A stretch of DNA of 64,000 nucleotides from Streptomyces marincola (lineage in GTDB: Bacteria > Actinomycetota > Actinomycetes > Streptomycetales > Streptomycetaceae), in contig NZ_CP084541.1 of assembly GCF_020410765.1 (NCBI RefSeq), positions 1 to 64,000 of the forward strand. The letters are read 5' to 3'. Under the pieces are notes generated by a model. That model did not search any database and was not told the DNA's origin. It saw only the letters and a program-made list of their open reading frames with translations. Positions 33,489 to 42,709 of the stretch are shown here, piece after piece (the stretch's first letter is position 1; the number at the start of each line of letters is the position of its first letter). Made by a program: the position numbers and the translations under genes.

Positions 33489-34511
33489 TCAGCCGCCCAC
33501 GGGGACGCCCGCCTCCAGGTTGAGCGGCCGGCCCTCGGCGCGGGCGCGCAGCGCCCAGCGCAACCGGGCGAACCTGCCGGGCGACAGCAGCCGTTCTGCC
33601 TCGTCCTGGGCGGCGAACCGCCAGCCGCGCAGCTCGGCGCCCGGAAGCAGCAGGTCGCGCATCCGGTCGGGGGCGAGCCGCCCGCCGTCGAAGAGAAGGC
33701 GCAGGCCGCCGAAGCGGGGCGGGGAGGGCGGCTCCCAGTCGACGATGAGCAGGGCGGGTTCGTGGGTGAGGTGCAGGCCCAGTTCCTCGGCGACCTCGCG
33801 CACAGCGGCCCGGGCCGGCGGCTCGCCGGCCTCGACGACACCGCCGGGGAACTCCCAGCCCGGCTTGTAGGTGGGGTCGACCAGCAGGACGCGGTCCTCG
33901 TCGTCGAAGAACAGGACGCCGGCCGCCAGGGTCTCGGCGCTCGGCGCGGGGGTCTGCACGATCTCGCACGTGCCGGCGCCCGTTCTGACGCCCTCGGCGA
34001 GCAGTTCCGCGGTCTGCCGCGGCGTGAGCCGCGAGGTCTCCAGGGTGTGGGCGTCCGCGGTCAGCCACGGGAGTGCGGCGCCGTAGCGCGGCAGGTGGCC
34101 GAGGCACCAGCCGCGCACGGCGTCGCCGTCGACCGCGGCGCGCTGGTCGATCCGGCTGCGCAGGAACGTTTCTTCTACGTGGAGCAGGAAGTGCTGCACG
34201 GGTATGCGGCGGGCGGCGAACCCGCCGAATATCTCGTCGCGGTACTCCTGTTCGAGAAGCGTCATGGGCGCGATCAGCGGGCCGGGCAGCTCGGCCAGCA
34301 GCGCGGCCCCCGTGTCGACGACGAGCCGGCGCCAGGAGGGCAGGTCCTGGACCTCGTCGACGTGGGCCAGCCGCTCCTTGGGCAGCATGGCGCGCAGCCC
34401 GGCGGCGACGAGCTCCGGGTCGTAGAGCGTGCTGCCCGGCAGCAGGTGCAGCAGCTCGTGGGCGACGGTCGTCTTGCCCGCGCCGAAGGCGCCGTTCAGC
34501 CAGATAATCAC
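33489..34511 (-). CDS. P-loop kinase-like/Nudix hydrolase fusion protein
   Basis: A 340-residue two-domain protein. Residues 1-180 form an AAA/zeta-kinase-like P-loop domain with GAFGAGKTT at 7-15. Residues 195-340 are a Nudix hydrolase whose box is perfect: G224, E230, R238-E239, E242-E243, G245. Nudix enzymes hydrolyse nucleoside diphosphates linked to another moiety; the N-terminal half resembles small-molecule or nucleotide kinases. A combined kinase plus pyrophosphatase suggests nucleotide salvage or repair, but the substrate is unknown. The GTG has the strong site AAGGAGGGGG upstream and follows the ROK kinase gene by 26 bases. Confidence 0.88.
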   Translation of the reverse strand: MIIWLNGAFGAGKTTVAHELLHLLPGSTLYDPELVAAGLRAMLPKERLAHVDEVQDLPSWRRLVVDTGAALLAELPGPLIAPMTLLEQEYRDEIFGGFAARRIPVQHFLLHVEETFLRSRIDQRAAVDGDAVRGWCLGHLPRYGAALPWLTADAHTLETSRLTPRQTAELLAEGVRTGAGTCEIVQTPAPSAETLAAGVLFFDDEDRVLLVDPTYKPGWEFPGGVVEAGEPPARAAVREVAEELGLHLTHEPALLIVDWEPPSPPRFGGLRLLFDGGRLAPDRMRDLLLPGAELRGWRFAAQDEAERLLSPGRFARLRWALRARAEGRPLNLEAGVPVGG

Positions 34512-34537
34512 GGTCCCCCTCCTTGTTCGCCCTTGTG

Positions 34538-35503
34538 TCAGTTGCCCGCTGCGCCGTGGGCCAGAAACGTGGCCGCGTCGCTCCAGCAGGCGGCGGCGGC
34601 GCCGACCAGCCCCGCGTCGGCACCGAGCTGCGCGGGCACGACCTCGATGGACCGCACGAACGGCAGCGTGGCGTACGCGCCGAGCGCGCGGCGCAGCGGG
34701 CCGAACAGCACCTCGCCCGACAGGCTCACTCCCCCGCCGACCACGACGGTCTCCAGCTCGACGAGGGTCGCGGTCGCGGCGATGCCGGCGGCGAGCGCGT
34801 GCGCCGACCGTTCGAACGCCTCGACGGCCACCGGGTTGCCCCGGGCCGCCGCGCGGGCGACACCCGCGGCGGTGGCGTCGCCGTCCTCGGGCTCGGGGCG
34901 CCAGCCGGCCGCGAGCGCGTAGCGGGCGATGTTCGTGCCGCTGGCGATGCGTTCCACGCAGCCGCGACCGCCGCAGGGGCACAGGTCGCCGTTGAAGTCG
35001 ACGCTGATGTGGCCGATGTGGCCGGCGTTGCCCGTGGGTCCCGGGCGCAGGCGCCCGTCCAGGATCAGGCCGCCGCCGACGCCGGTGGAGACCACCATGC
35101 ACAGCGCGTTGGCGCGGTCGCGCGCGGCGCCGCGCCAGTGCTCGCCCGCGGCGATGGCCGCGCCGTCGCCGACCAGCGTGACGGGCAGGGCGCCGACGGT
35201 CGCGCGGACGCCGTCGACGAGCGGGAAGTCGCGCCAGCCGGGGATGTTGACCGGGCTGACCGTGCCGAGGCGGGCGTCGACCGGGCCCGCGCTGCCGATG
35301 CCGACGGCCACGACACGCTCCCACGCGGCGTGCTCGGTCAGCGCCGTGAGCACGCCGGTCAGTGCACGCATGACGCCCTCGGCCGGGTCCTTGGCCGGGG
35401 TGGGGCGCTGCACACGGTGGAGAAGCACACCGTCGGCGTCCACGAGGGCGCCGGCGATTTTCGTGCCGCCGATGTCCACGGCAGCGACAAGATCAGTGGT
35501 CAT
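34538..35503 (-). CDS. ROK family sugar kinase (glucokinase-like)
   Basis: A 321-residue ATP-dependent sugar kinase. The ATP phosphate loop DIGGTK is at 10-15, the ROK sugar-binding GNAGHIGH and zinc site CPCGGRGC are present near 150-180, and there is no N-terminal DNA-binding helix, so it is an enzyme and not a regulator. Glucose, mannose or N-acetylated sugars are possible substrates. It is first in a short operon with the P-loop/Nudix fusion (26-base gap), an unusual partnership. Confidence 0.9.
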   Translation of the reverse strand: MTTDLVAAVDIGGTKIAGALVDADGVLLHRVQRPTPAKDPAEGVMRALTGVLTALTEHAAWERVVAVGIGSAGPVDARLGTVSPVNIPGWRDFPLVDGVRATVGALPVTLVGDGAAIAAGEHWRGAARDRANALCMVVSTGVGGGLILDGRLRPGPTGNAGHIGHISVDFNGDLCPCGGRGCVERIASGTNIARYALAAGWRPEPEDGDATAAGVARAAARGNPVAVEAFERSAHALAAGIAATATLVELETVVVGGGVSLSGEVLFGPLRRALGAYATLPFVRSIEVVPAQLGADAGLVGAAAACWSDAATFLAHGAAGN

Positions 35504-35590
35504 GGACAGGAAGCCTGATCCGTGGTGGCCCGGGTTGTCCAGTCGGATGCGCCGGCGCCCGGGCCGGCGGGACGCTCCCGGCGGCGCCGG

Positions 35591-36865
35591 TCACGGGTCC
35601 CGGCGGCCGGCCAGCGCGTGGAGGCGGGTGCGGGTCAGGCCGGTGGGGCCGGTCACCTCGGCCGTGTCGAGCGCTCCGCAGTCGAGTCCGCGCAGCAGGA
35701 AGCCGCTGAGCGCCCGCGCGGTGGCGGGTTCGTCGAGCACGCCGGACGCGGTGCCGCCCGTGTAGGCGGCGAGACGTTCCGCCGCTTCCGGCAGTCCCTC
35801 GCGGTAGTGGCCGTACACGGCCGCGTAACGGGTCGGCAGGTGGCCGGGGTGCATGTCCCAGCCCTGGTAGTAGGCGCGCGCCAGGGCCCGCCTGACCAGG
35901 CCGTGGTGCGCCCGCCAGGCCCGGTGCACCTGCTGCGTGGAGCCGACGGGGAGCACGTTGGTCGAGCCGTCGGAGAGCTGGACGCCGCGGCCCGCGGCGG
36001 CGGCCTGCATCACGGCCTTGGCGTGGTCGGCCACGGGGTGGTCGGGGCTCTGGTGGGCGGCGCCGACCCCGCAGGCCGCGCTGTAGTCGAACGTGCCGTA
36101 GTGCAGCGCGACGAGGCGGCCCTCGGCCGCGTCGATCATGCGCGCGACGGTGGCCCGGCCGTCGGCGCCGAGGACGGCCTGCGTGGTCTCGATCTGGATC
36201 TCGAACGTTAGGCGCCCGCGCGGCAGGGCGAACGCCCGCTCGAACTCCTCGCACAGCCGGGCCATCGCGGCGACCTGTTCCGGGTAGCCGGCCTTGGGCA
36301 GTGTGATGCGCAGGCCGGGCGGCGGCGGTCCCGCGTCGGCCAGCGCGGTGAGGAAGACGTCGAGGGTGCGGATGCCGCGGGCCCGCGCGGGGGCCTCCAG
36401 GCTCTTGACGCGCAGGCCGGCGAACGGCGGTGCGGTGCCGTCGGCGCGGGCCCGGGCGAGCAGGCGGGCGGCCCGGGCGGCGTCGGCGTCCTCCTCGGCG
36501 TCCGGGCGGGTTCCGTAGCCGTCCTCGAAGTCGACGCGCAGGTCCTCCACGGGCTCCCGGCCGAGCTTGGCGAGCACCCGTTCGTACACGGGCCCGGCCA
36601 GCGCGCGCGGCAGGCCGAGGGCCGCGGCGAACGCCGGCGCGTCCGGCGCGTGTTCGGCGAGCAGCGCCCGGGCGGCCTCGCCCCAGGCGTGCACGGTGTC
36701 CCGGGCGAAGCGGTCGGCGGGGACGTAGACGGTGTGCACCGGCTGCCGGCCGGTCGGATCGCCCGGGTAGCGGCGGGCGAGGTCGGCGTCGACGGCGGCG
36801 AGCGAGGCGTCGGCCGCCGCGCGCGCGGCGGCCGTCAGGCTGGTGGCCGGTTCCCCCGCTGCCAT
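35591..36865 (-). CDS. DUF6986 aldolase/citrate-lyase-like protein
   Basis: A 424-residue TIM-barrel protein of the HpcH/HpaI-CitE superfamily. The metal and phosphate region EDLRVDFEDGYGTRPDAEEDAD (about 100-125) and FEIQIETTQAVLG (about 215-230) supply the conserved acidic metal ligands, and VALHYGTFDYSAACG the substrate loop. Family enzymes cleave or form C-C bonds with pyruvate or acyl-CoA. The exact reaction of DUF6986 is not known to me. The ATG at 36865 opens the recognisable N-terminus. It stands alone. Confidence 0.82.
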   Translation of the reverse strand: MAAGEPATSLTAAARAAADASLAAVDADLARRYPGDPTGRQPVHTVYVPADRFARDTVHAWGEAARALLAEHAPDAPAFAAALGLPRALAGPVYERVLAKLGREPVEDLRVDFEDGYGTRPDAEEDADAARAARLLARARADGTAPPFAGLRVKSLEAPARARGIRTLDVFLTALADAGPPPPGLRITLPKAGYPEQVAAMARLCEEFERAFALPRGRLTFEIQIETTQAVLGADGRATVARMIDAAEGRLVALHYGTFDYSAACGVGAAHQSPDHPVADHAKAVMQAAAAGRGVQLSDGSTNVLPVGSTQQVHRAWRAHHGLVRRALARAYYQGWDMHPGHLPTRYAAVYGHYREGLPEAAERLAAYTGGTASGVLDEPATARALSGFLLRGLDCGALDTAEVTGPTGLTRTRLHALAGRRDP

Positions 36866-37103
36866 GCGGCCTCCCGTCGGGCGGGGAGCGCCCCGTTCGG
36901 CACCTCGTCGGCGATGCGGTGCGCCAGCAACGTACCCGGCGGCGGGAGGGAACACAACGGATCGCGCGTCATCCGGCGTTCACGCCGTGCCGCCGCGCCG
37001 CCACGGAGAGTTGACCGCCGGGCAAAGAGCGCGTCATATGCCTGCCGCAGGCTGGTGGCCGGCGGGGATTCCGCCGCATCCGGGATTCGTGGAGGAGACG
37101 GTC

Positions 37104-37322
37104 ATGGACCAACAGCACATGCTCGCCGGGCTGGCGTTCGGGCTTCTGGCCGAGGACGACGGGAGCGGGCCGCCGCCCGCCCTGCCGGGGCACGAGGCGG
37201 AGCGGCGCAGGACGCGCCGCCCGGCGGCCCCGGAGCGCGACGCCGCGCCGCGGGCCGGCGGGGGAAGCCGGCGCGGGTTCTTCCGGCGTTCGCGCGCGGC
37301 GGCGCCCGCCGCGGTCACCTGA
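37104..37322 (+). CDS. Small hypothetical protein
   Basis: A 72-residue protein: a short hydrophobic N-terminus (MLAGLAFGLLAEDD) followed by a basic, Arg/Pro/Ala-rich disordered region. GGAGGAG eight bases before the ATG is a strong ribosome binding site, the main reason to call it a gene. It has no recognised family. It is convergent with etfA across only 37 bases. Confidence 0.5.
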   Translation: MDQQHMLAGLAFGLLAEDDGSGPPPALPGHEAERRRTRRPAAPERDAAPRAGGGSRRGFFRRSRAAAPAAVT

Positions 37323-37359
37323 TGAGGAGCGCGCGGCGGGCGCGGCGCGGGGCCGGGCG

Positions 37360-38322
<963 letters not shown>

Positions 38323-38390
38323 GGGATCGTTCTCCAGCGAGAGGTGCGGGCGGGGTGGTCTGGTGACGGGGTGCGGGCGGGGCCGGTCCG

Positions 38391-39176
38391 TCAGATGAAC
38401 TTGTGCTCCGCGAGGAAGGCCGCGACCTGCTTGCCGCCCTCGCCCTCGTCGGTGACGATCTCGCCCGCCGTGCGCGGCGGGCGCGCGGTCGCGGACAGCA
38501 CCTCGGTCCTCGCGCCGGCCAGGCCGACCTCGTCCGCCTCGATGCCGAGGTCCTCCAGGTCGAGGTTCTCCACCGGCTTCTTCTTGGCGGCCATGATGCC
38601 CTTGAAGGAGGGGTAACGCGCCTCGCCCGACTGGTCGGTGACGGAGACGACCGCGGGCAGGTCCGCTTCGAGCCGCTCGGTCGCGGCGTCCCCGTCGCGC
38701 CGGCCGCCGACCTTGCCGTCGGTCAGGCCGAGTTCGGAGAGCAGCGTCACCTGCGGGACGCCGAGGCGTTCGGCGAGCAGCGCGGGCAGCACGCCCATGC
38801 TGCCGTCGGTCGAGGCCATGCCGCAGATCACCAGGTCGTAGCCGGTGTGCTCGACGGCCTTGGCGAGCACCAGGGAGGTGCCCATCACGTCGGTGCCGTG
38901 CAGGTCGTCGTCCTCGACGTGCACGGCCTTGTCCGCGCCCATGGACAGGGCCTTGCGCAGCGCGTCGTTCGCGTCCTCGGGGCCGACGGTGAGGACGGTG
39001 ACCTCGGCGTCGTCCGCGTCCTCGGCGAGGCGCAGCGCCTGTTCGACCGCGTACTCGTCCAGTTCGGACAGCAAGCCGTCCACGGCTTCCCTGTCGGTCG
39101 TCAGATCCTCGGCGAAGCCCCGGTCACCGGTGGCGTCGGGCACGTACTTCACACAGACAACGATCTTCAAGCTCAC
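38391..39176 (-). CDS. etfB: Electron transfer flavoprotein beta subunit
   Basis: A 261-residue FixA/EtfB protein that binds AMP and packs against EtfA. Visible hallmarks are VCVKYVPD at the N-terminus, the DEYAVEQALRLAED helix near 40-55, VLTVGPEDANDALRKALSMGADKAVHV near 60-88, and the loop SLVLAKAVEHTGYDLVICG near 107-125. GTG 39176 is preceded by GTAGGAGAG. It is the first gene of the etfBA operon; a dyad overlapping a possible -10 box lies 60 bases upstream. Confidence 0.96.
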   Translation of the reverse strand: MSLKIVVCVKYVPDATGDRGFAEDLTTDREAVDGLLSELDEYAVEQALRLAEDADDAEVTVLTVGPEDANDALRKALSMGADKAVHVEDDDLHGTDVMGTSLVLAKAVEHTGYDLVICGMASTDGSMGVLPALLAERLGVPQVTLLSELGLTDGKVGGRRDGDAATERLEADLPAVVSVTDQSGEARYPSFKGIMAAKKKPVENLDLEDLGIEADEVGLAGARTEVLSATARPPRTAGEIVTDEGEGGKQVAAFLAEHKFI

Positions 39177-39235
39177 GCCGTCTCTCTCCTACCGCTCTCG
39201 GTCCGCACACGGGCACGGGAAGATCACCCGGATTG

Positions 39236-39249
39236 TTACTCGTCAGTAC
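39236..39249. promoter_or_regulatory. Dyad in the etfBA promoter region
   Basis: TTACTcgtcAGTAC contains the inverted repeat TACT-N4-AGTA. On the etf strand TAACAAT (39238-39232) would be a -10 element, so the dyad overlaps it. This fits a TetR-type repressor of fatty-acid-linked genes, but the regulator is unknown. Confidence 0.4.
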
Positions 39250-39373
39250 AACCAGGGTATCCCCCCTCCGCAAGAATGTCGCACTGTGACCTTGCCAACG
39301 TGCGTATGGTCAGATCAAACGCGGTGTCCGTGCGCCGTTCCGCCACCTGCCGTCCCCTGATCCCTGCCCCGGA

Positions 39374-39781
39374 TCAGCCCGCCGCACCGCCGCCGTCCCC
39401 GGCCGGCCGCTCCGCGTCGATCGCCGCGCCGAGCGCCGCGATGACGTCCGCCCTGCGCGGCTGCCCCGCGGCCCTGCGCACCTCGCGGCCGGCCGCGTCG
39501 AGCACGAGAACGGTGGGGGTGGCGGTGATCCCGAGCCCGCGGACGAGGCCGAGCCTGGACTCCGCGTCGATCTCCACGTGCGCGACCCCTCCGACCATCG
39601 CGGCCACGTCGGCCAGGACCCGCCGGGTCGCCGCGCAGGGCCGGCAGAACGCCGTCGAGAACTGCACCAGCGTCGCCCGCTCCCCCAGCCGCCCCACGCC
39701 GAGCGCCGCGGCCGTCAGCCGGCCGGGCGCCTCCGGCTCGCCCTGCCCCGCCCCGTCCTGCCCGTGGTCCCGGTCCCGCAT
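39374..39781 (-). CDS. Thioredoxin-fold protein
   Basis: A 135-residue single-domain thioredoxin. The active site is C46-R-P-C49 in FSTAFCRPCAATRRVL and the cis-proline lies in GITATPTVLVLD. CRPC differs from the CGPC of housekeeping thioredoxins, so it may have a dedicated partner. There is no signal peptide; the N-terminal 30 residues are Gly/Ala-rich. It is upstream of etfB on the same strand but separated by about 200 bases holding the etf promoter. Confidence 0.88.
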   Translation of the reverse strand: MRDRDHGQDGAGQGEPEAPGRLTAAALGVGRLGERATLVQFSTAFCRPCAATRRVLADVAAMVGGVAHVEIDAESRLGLVRGLGITATPTVLVLDAAGREVRRAAGQPRRADVIAALGAAIDAERPAGDGGGAAG

Positions 39782-39981
39782 GCCGTGTCTCCCGCCGTGC
39801 TTCCCTCACCGTCGCGTCACGGGGTGCAGCGCGGTCGGCCGCCCGTTTCATTCCGCCGCCGCCCCGCCCCGCGGGGCCGGCCGGGCGCCGGGCTGGCGTT
39901 CGAGACCGCTTTCGGGCACGATCGGGCGATGCCGGAAGTTACGGAGGCGTAGGTTCCTCCCGCTCGGAAGAAGGGCCCCGC

Positions 39982-40692
39982 ATGGCAGAGCTTGTTTACC
40001 CGCCGGTCATCGCCGTTGCCCGGACGATGTTCAAGGCGCTCGACCTGCGCTTCGACATCGCCGGCAGCGAGCACGTGCCGCGGCGCGGCGGTGCCGTGCT
40101 GGTCAGCAACCACATCGGCTACCTCGACTTCGTCTTCGCCGGACTCGCGGCGCGCCCCCGCAAGCGGCTGGTGCGCTTCATGGCCAAGGAATCGGTCTTC
40201 AAGCACCGCGTGTCGGGTCCGCTGATGCGTGCCATGAAGCACATCCCGGTGGACCGGGCCCAGGGCGAGCACGCCTTCGAGCACGCCTTGAAGGCCCTGC
40301 GCTCGGGCGAGATCGTCGGGGTGTTCCCCGAGGCGACGATCTCCCCGTCGTTCACGCTGAAGAAGTTCAAGTCGGGCGCCGCGCGCATGGCGCAGCAGGC
40401 CGGCGTTCCGGTGCTGCCGGTGGCGCTGTGGGGCACGCAGCGGCTGTGGACCAAGGGCCGCAAGCGCGACTTCAGCCGCAGCCACGTGCCGATCACGATC
40501 CGGGTCGGCGAGCCGATGACCCCCGATCCCGAGGAGTCGGCGGCGTCGCTGACGGAACGGCTGCGCGACCGGGTGCAGGAGCTGCTTGAGGCGGCGCAGC
40601 GCGCCTACCCCGCCAAGCCCGAAGGCCCCGAGGACGCGTGGTGGCTGCCGGCCCACCTGGGCGGGACCGCGCCGGCCCCAGGGGCACGTTAG
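39982..40692 (+). CDS. 1-acylglycerol-3-phosphate acyltransferase (PlsC family)
   Basis: A 236-residue lysophospholipid acyltransferase that adds the second acyl chain in phospholipid synthesis. The catalytic HX4D is NHIGYLD with H44 and D49. The glycerol-phosphate site is FPEATI at 115-120 (commonly FPEGT[R/S]), then VPVLPVALWGTQ. The ATG follows GAAGGGCC. Many streptomycetes have several PlsC paralogues, so this may have a specialised acceptor. It is convergent with the threonine aldolase gene across a hairpin. Confidence 0.9.
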   Translation: MAELVYPPVIAVARTMFKALDLRFDIAGSEHVPRRGGAVLVSNHIGYLDFVFAGLAARPRKRLVRFMAKESVFKHRVSGPLMRAMKHIPVDRAQGEHAFEHALKALRSGEIVGVFPEATISPSFTLKKFKSGAARMAQQAGVPVLPVALWGTQRLWTKGRKRDFSRSHVPITIRVGEPMTPDPEESAASLTERLRDRVQELLEAAQRAYPAKPEGPEDAWWLPAHLGGTAPAPGAR

Positions 40693-40709
40693 GCGCGGTC
40701 CCGACGCTC

Positions 40710-40735
40710 CCGCCGGGCCCCTCCCGACCCGGCGG
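40710..40735. terminator. Hairpin between plsC-like and threonine aldolase genes
   Basis: Arms CCGCCGGG (40710-40717) and CCCGGCGG (40728-40735) pair perfectly in the 94-base gap between the two convergent stop codons. Confidence 0.55.
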
Positions 40736-40786
40736 CCGGAGGTGTCCCCCGGCGCGAGCCGAACGGGCACGACCGCGGGACAGGAC

Positions 40787-41878
40787 TCAGGCCGGCGCTT
40801 CCGTGCGGGCCGCCTCCTCGCGGAGCGCGGCGGCGAAGGCGTCGACGTCCGCCTCGGTCGTGTCGTGGGAGCACATCCAGCGGACGTCGCCTGCCGCCTC
40901 GTCCCAGACGTAGAAGTGGTGCCGCTTGCCCAGCCGTTCGATCGTCTCGTGCGGCAGGCGGGCGAAGACCACGTTGGCCTGCACCGGGTACAGCACCCGC
41001 ACGCCGGGCACGTCGCGGACCGCGGCGGCCAGCCGGGCGGCCATCGCGTTGGCGCGGCCGGCCGAACGCAGCCACAGGTCCCCCGCGAGCAGCGCCTCGA
41101 ACTGGGCGGAGACGAAACGCATCTTGGCCGCCAGCTGCATGGACTGCTTGCGCACGTGGGGCATGGCGCGCACGGCCTCGGGCCGCAGCACCACCACGGC
41201 CTCGCCGAACAGCATGCCGTTCTTGGTGCCGCCGAACGACACCACGTCCACGCCCACGTCGGTGGTGAACGCGCGCAGGGGCAGGCCCAGGGCCGCCGCC
41301 GCGTTGGCGATCCGGGCGCCGTCGACGTGGAGGGCCATGCCGCGCTCGTGCGCGAAGTCCGCGACGGCGCGGATCTCCTCGGGCGTGTAGAGGGTGCCGA
41401 GTTCGGTGCTCTGGGTCAGCGACACGACCTGCGGCATCGCGCGGTGCTGGTCCTCGAAGCCGTACGCCTCCCGGGCCACCAGGTCGGGGGTCAGCTTGCC
41501 GTCGGGCGTGGGCACGGGCAGCAGCTTCAGGCCGCCGACGCGCTCGGGCGCGCCGCATTCGTCGGTGTGGACGTGCGCGTTCGTGGTGGTCACCACCGCG
41601 CCCCACCGGTCGGTGAGGGCCTGGAGGGCGACGACGTTGGCGCCGGTTCCGTTGAAGACGGGGAACGCCTCGGCGCGCGGGCCGAAGTGGTCGCGGAATA
41701 TGTGTTGCAGGTGCGCGGTGTAGTCGTCGGCGCCGTAGGCGGGCTGGTGGCCGCCGTTCGCGAGACTGAGCGCGGCCAGTATCTCGGGGTGGACGCCGGC
41801 GTAGTTGTCGCTGGCGAAGCCGCGCGCGTCCGGGTCGTGGCGGCGCTCGGCGTCGGTGCGGGTCAGGGAGTCAGCCAC
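40787..41878 (-). CDS. ltaE: Low-specificity L-threonine aldolase
   Basis: A 363-residue PLP enzyme that splits threonine/allo-threonine to glycine and acetaldehyde. The Schiff-base lysine is K219 in SFGGTKNGM, the PLP pyridine-nitrogen aspartate is in ALHVDGARI (184-190) and the phosphate-binding NGTGAN is at 76-81. The GTG start at 41878 lies inside the upstream SDR gene, overlapping it by 16 bases, so translation is coupled. It is third in the DUF6421-SDR-aldolase operon. Confidence 0.92.
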   Translation of the reverse strand: MADSLTRTDAERRHDPDARGFASDNYAGVHPEILAALSLANGGHQPAYGADDYTAHLQHIFRDHFGPRAEAFPVFNGTGANVVALQALTDRWGAVVTTTNAHVHTDECGAPERVGGLKLLPVPTPDGKLTPDLVAREAYGFEDQHRAMPQVVSLTQSTELGTLYTPEEIRAVADFAHERGMALHVDGARIANAAAALGLPLRAFTTDVGVDVVSFGGTKNGMLFGEAVVVLRPEAVRAMPHVRKQSMQLAAKMRFVSAQFEALLAGDLWLRSAGRANAMAARLAAAVRDVPGVRVLYPVQANVVFARLPHETIERLGKRHHFYVWDEAAGDVRWMCSHDTTEADVDAFAAALREEAARTEAPA

Positions 41879-42627
41879 AGGCGGTTTCCGTTCACTTCGT
41901 CGGTGGGCCTGCTCCACAGGCCGCAGATGGTCTCGGCCAGCTCCTCGACGTCGGTGAAGCCGGCGAACGCGGCGCCGGGCTTCCGGTCCCGCATCGCCTG
42001 CGTCACCAGGGCCTTGACCACGAGGACCACGGCGGCGGCGGGCGGCGGGCCGCCGGCCGCGCTCCTGCGGAAGCCGTCGGCGAGGGCGAGGGTCCACGCC
42101 TCGGCGGCGGCCTTGGCGGCGGCGTAGGCGGCGTTCCCCGCGGTCGGGCGGCTGGCGCCGGCGGCGCTGACCAGCACCCAGCGGCCGTTCCCCGACCGGG
42201 TCAGCGGGCCCTCGAAGGCGAGCGAGGTGTGCTGCACGGTGCGGACCAGCAGGTCGTGGAGCAGGTCCCAGTCGGCGAGGTCGGTCTCGGCGAAGGACGC
42301 GGAGCCGCGCCAGCCGCCGACCAGGTGGACCAGTCCGTCGACGCGCCCGTACTCCTTCTCCGCCTTGGCCGCCCACGCGCGGGTGGCTCCTGCGTCCAGC
42401 AGGTCGACGGCGTCCCCGGTGACCCGGGCGCCGCCGTGCGCGAAGCGCGCCGCGTCCACGGCCTCGGCCAGGCGCTGCGCGTCCGCGTCGGCGGCGACGA
42501 CGGTGGCGCCGCGCCGCGCCAGGCCGAGCAGGGCGGCGCGGCCGGCGGGGCCGCCCGCGCCCGCCACGGCGACGACCGCGCCCGCGAGGGCGCTGCCGTC
42601 CGCCGGTTCCGGCGTGCTGCTGGTCAT
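41863..42627 (-). CDS. SDR family oxidoreductase with weakened active site
   Basis: A 254-residue SDR-fold protein. The cofactor loop reads AGAGGPAGRAAL (21-32), VTGDAVDLLD marks the adenine pocket, and the active-site line is VLVSAAGASRPTAGNAAYAAAKAAAE, with Y and K spaced YxxxK. The usual NNAG is replaced by LVGGW, so it is an atypical member. It is the middle gene between DUF6421 and threonine aldolase and overlaps the latter by 16 bases. The substrate is unknown. Confidence 0.88.
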   Translation of the reverse strand: MTSSTPEPADGSALAGAVVAVAGAGGPAGRAALLGLARRGATVVAADADAQRLAEAVDAARFAHGGARVTGDAVDLLDAGATRAWAAKAEKEYGRVDGLVHLVGGWRGSASFAETDLADWDLLHDLLVRTVQHTSLAFEGPLTRSGNGRWVLVSAAGASRPTAGNAAYAAAKAAAEAWTLALADGFRRSAAGGPPPAAAVVLVVKALVTQAMRDRKPGAAFAGFTDVEELAETICGLWSRPTDEVNGNRLWLTP

Positions 42628-42709
42628 GTGTGCGCCTTCCTCGTCGTGGTCGCCGCCCCGGCGGCCTCCCTCTCCGGGCTCCATGATGCCCCCGGACGCG
42701 AGGCCGTGA

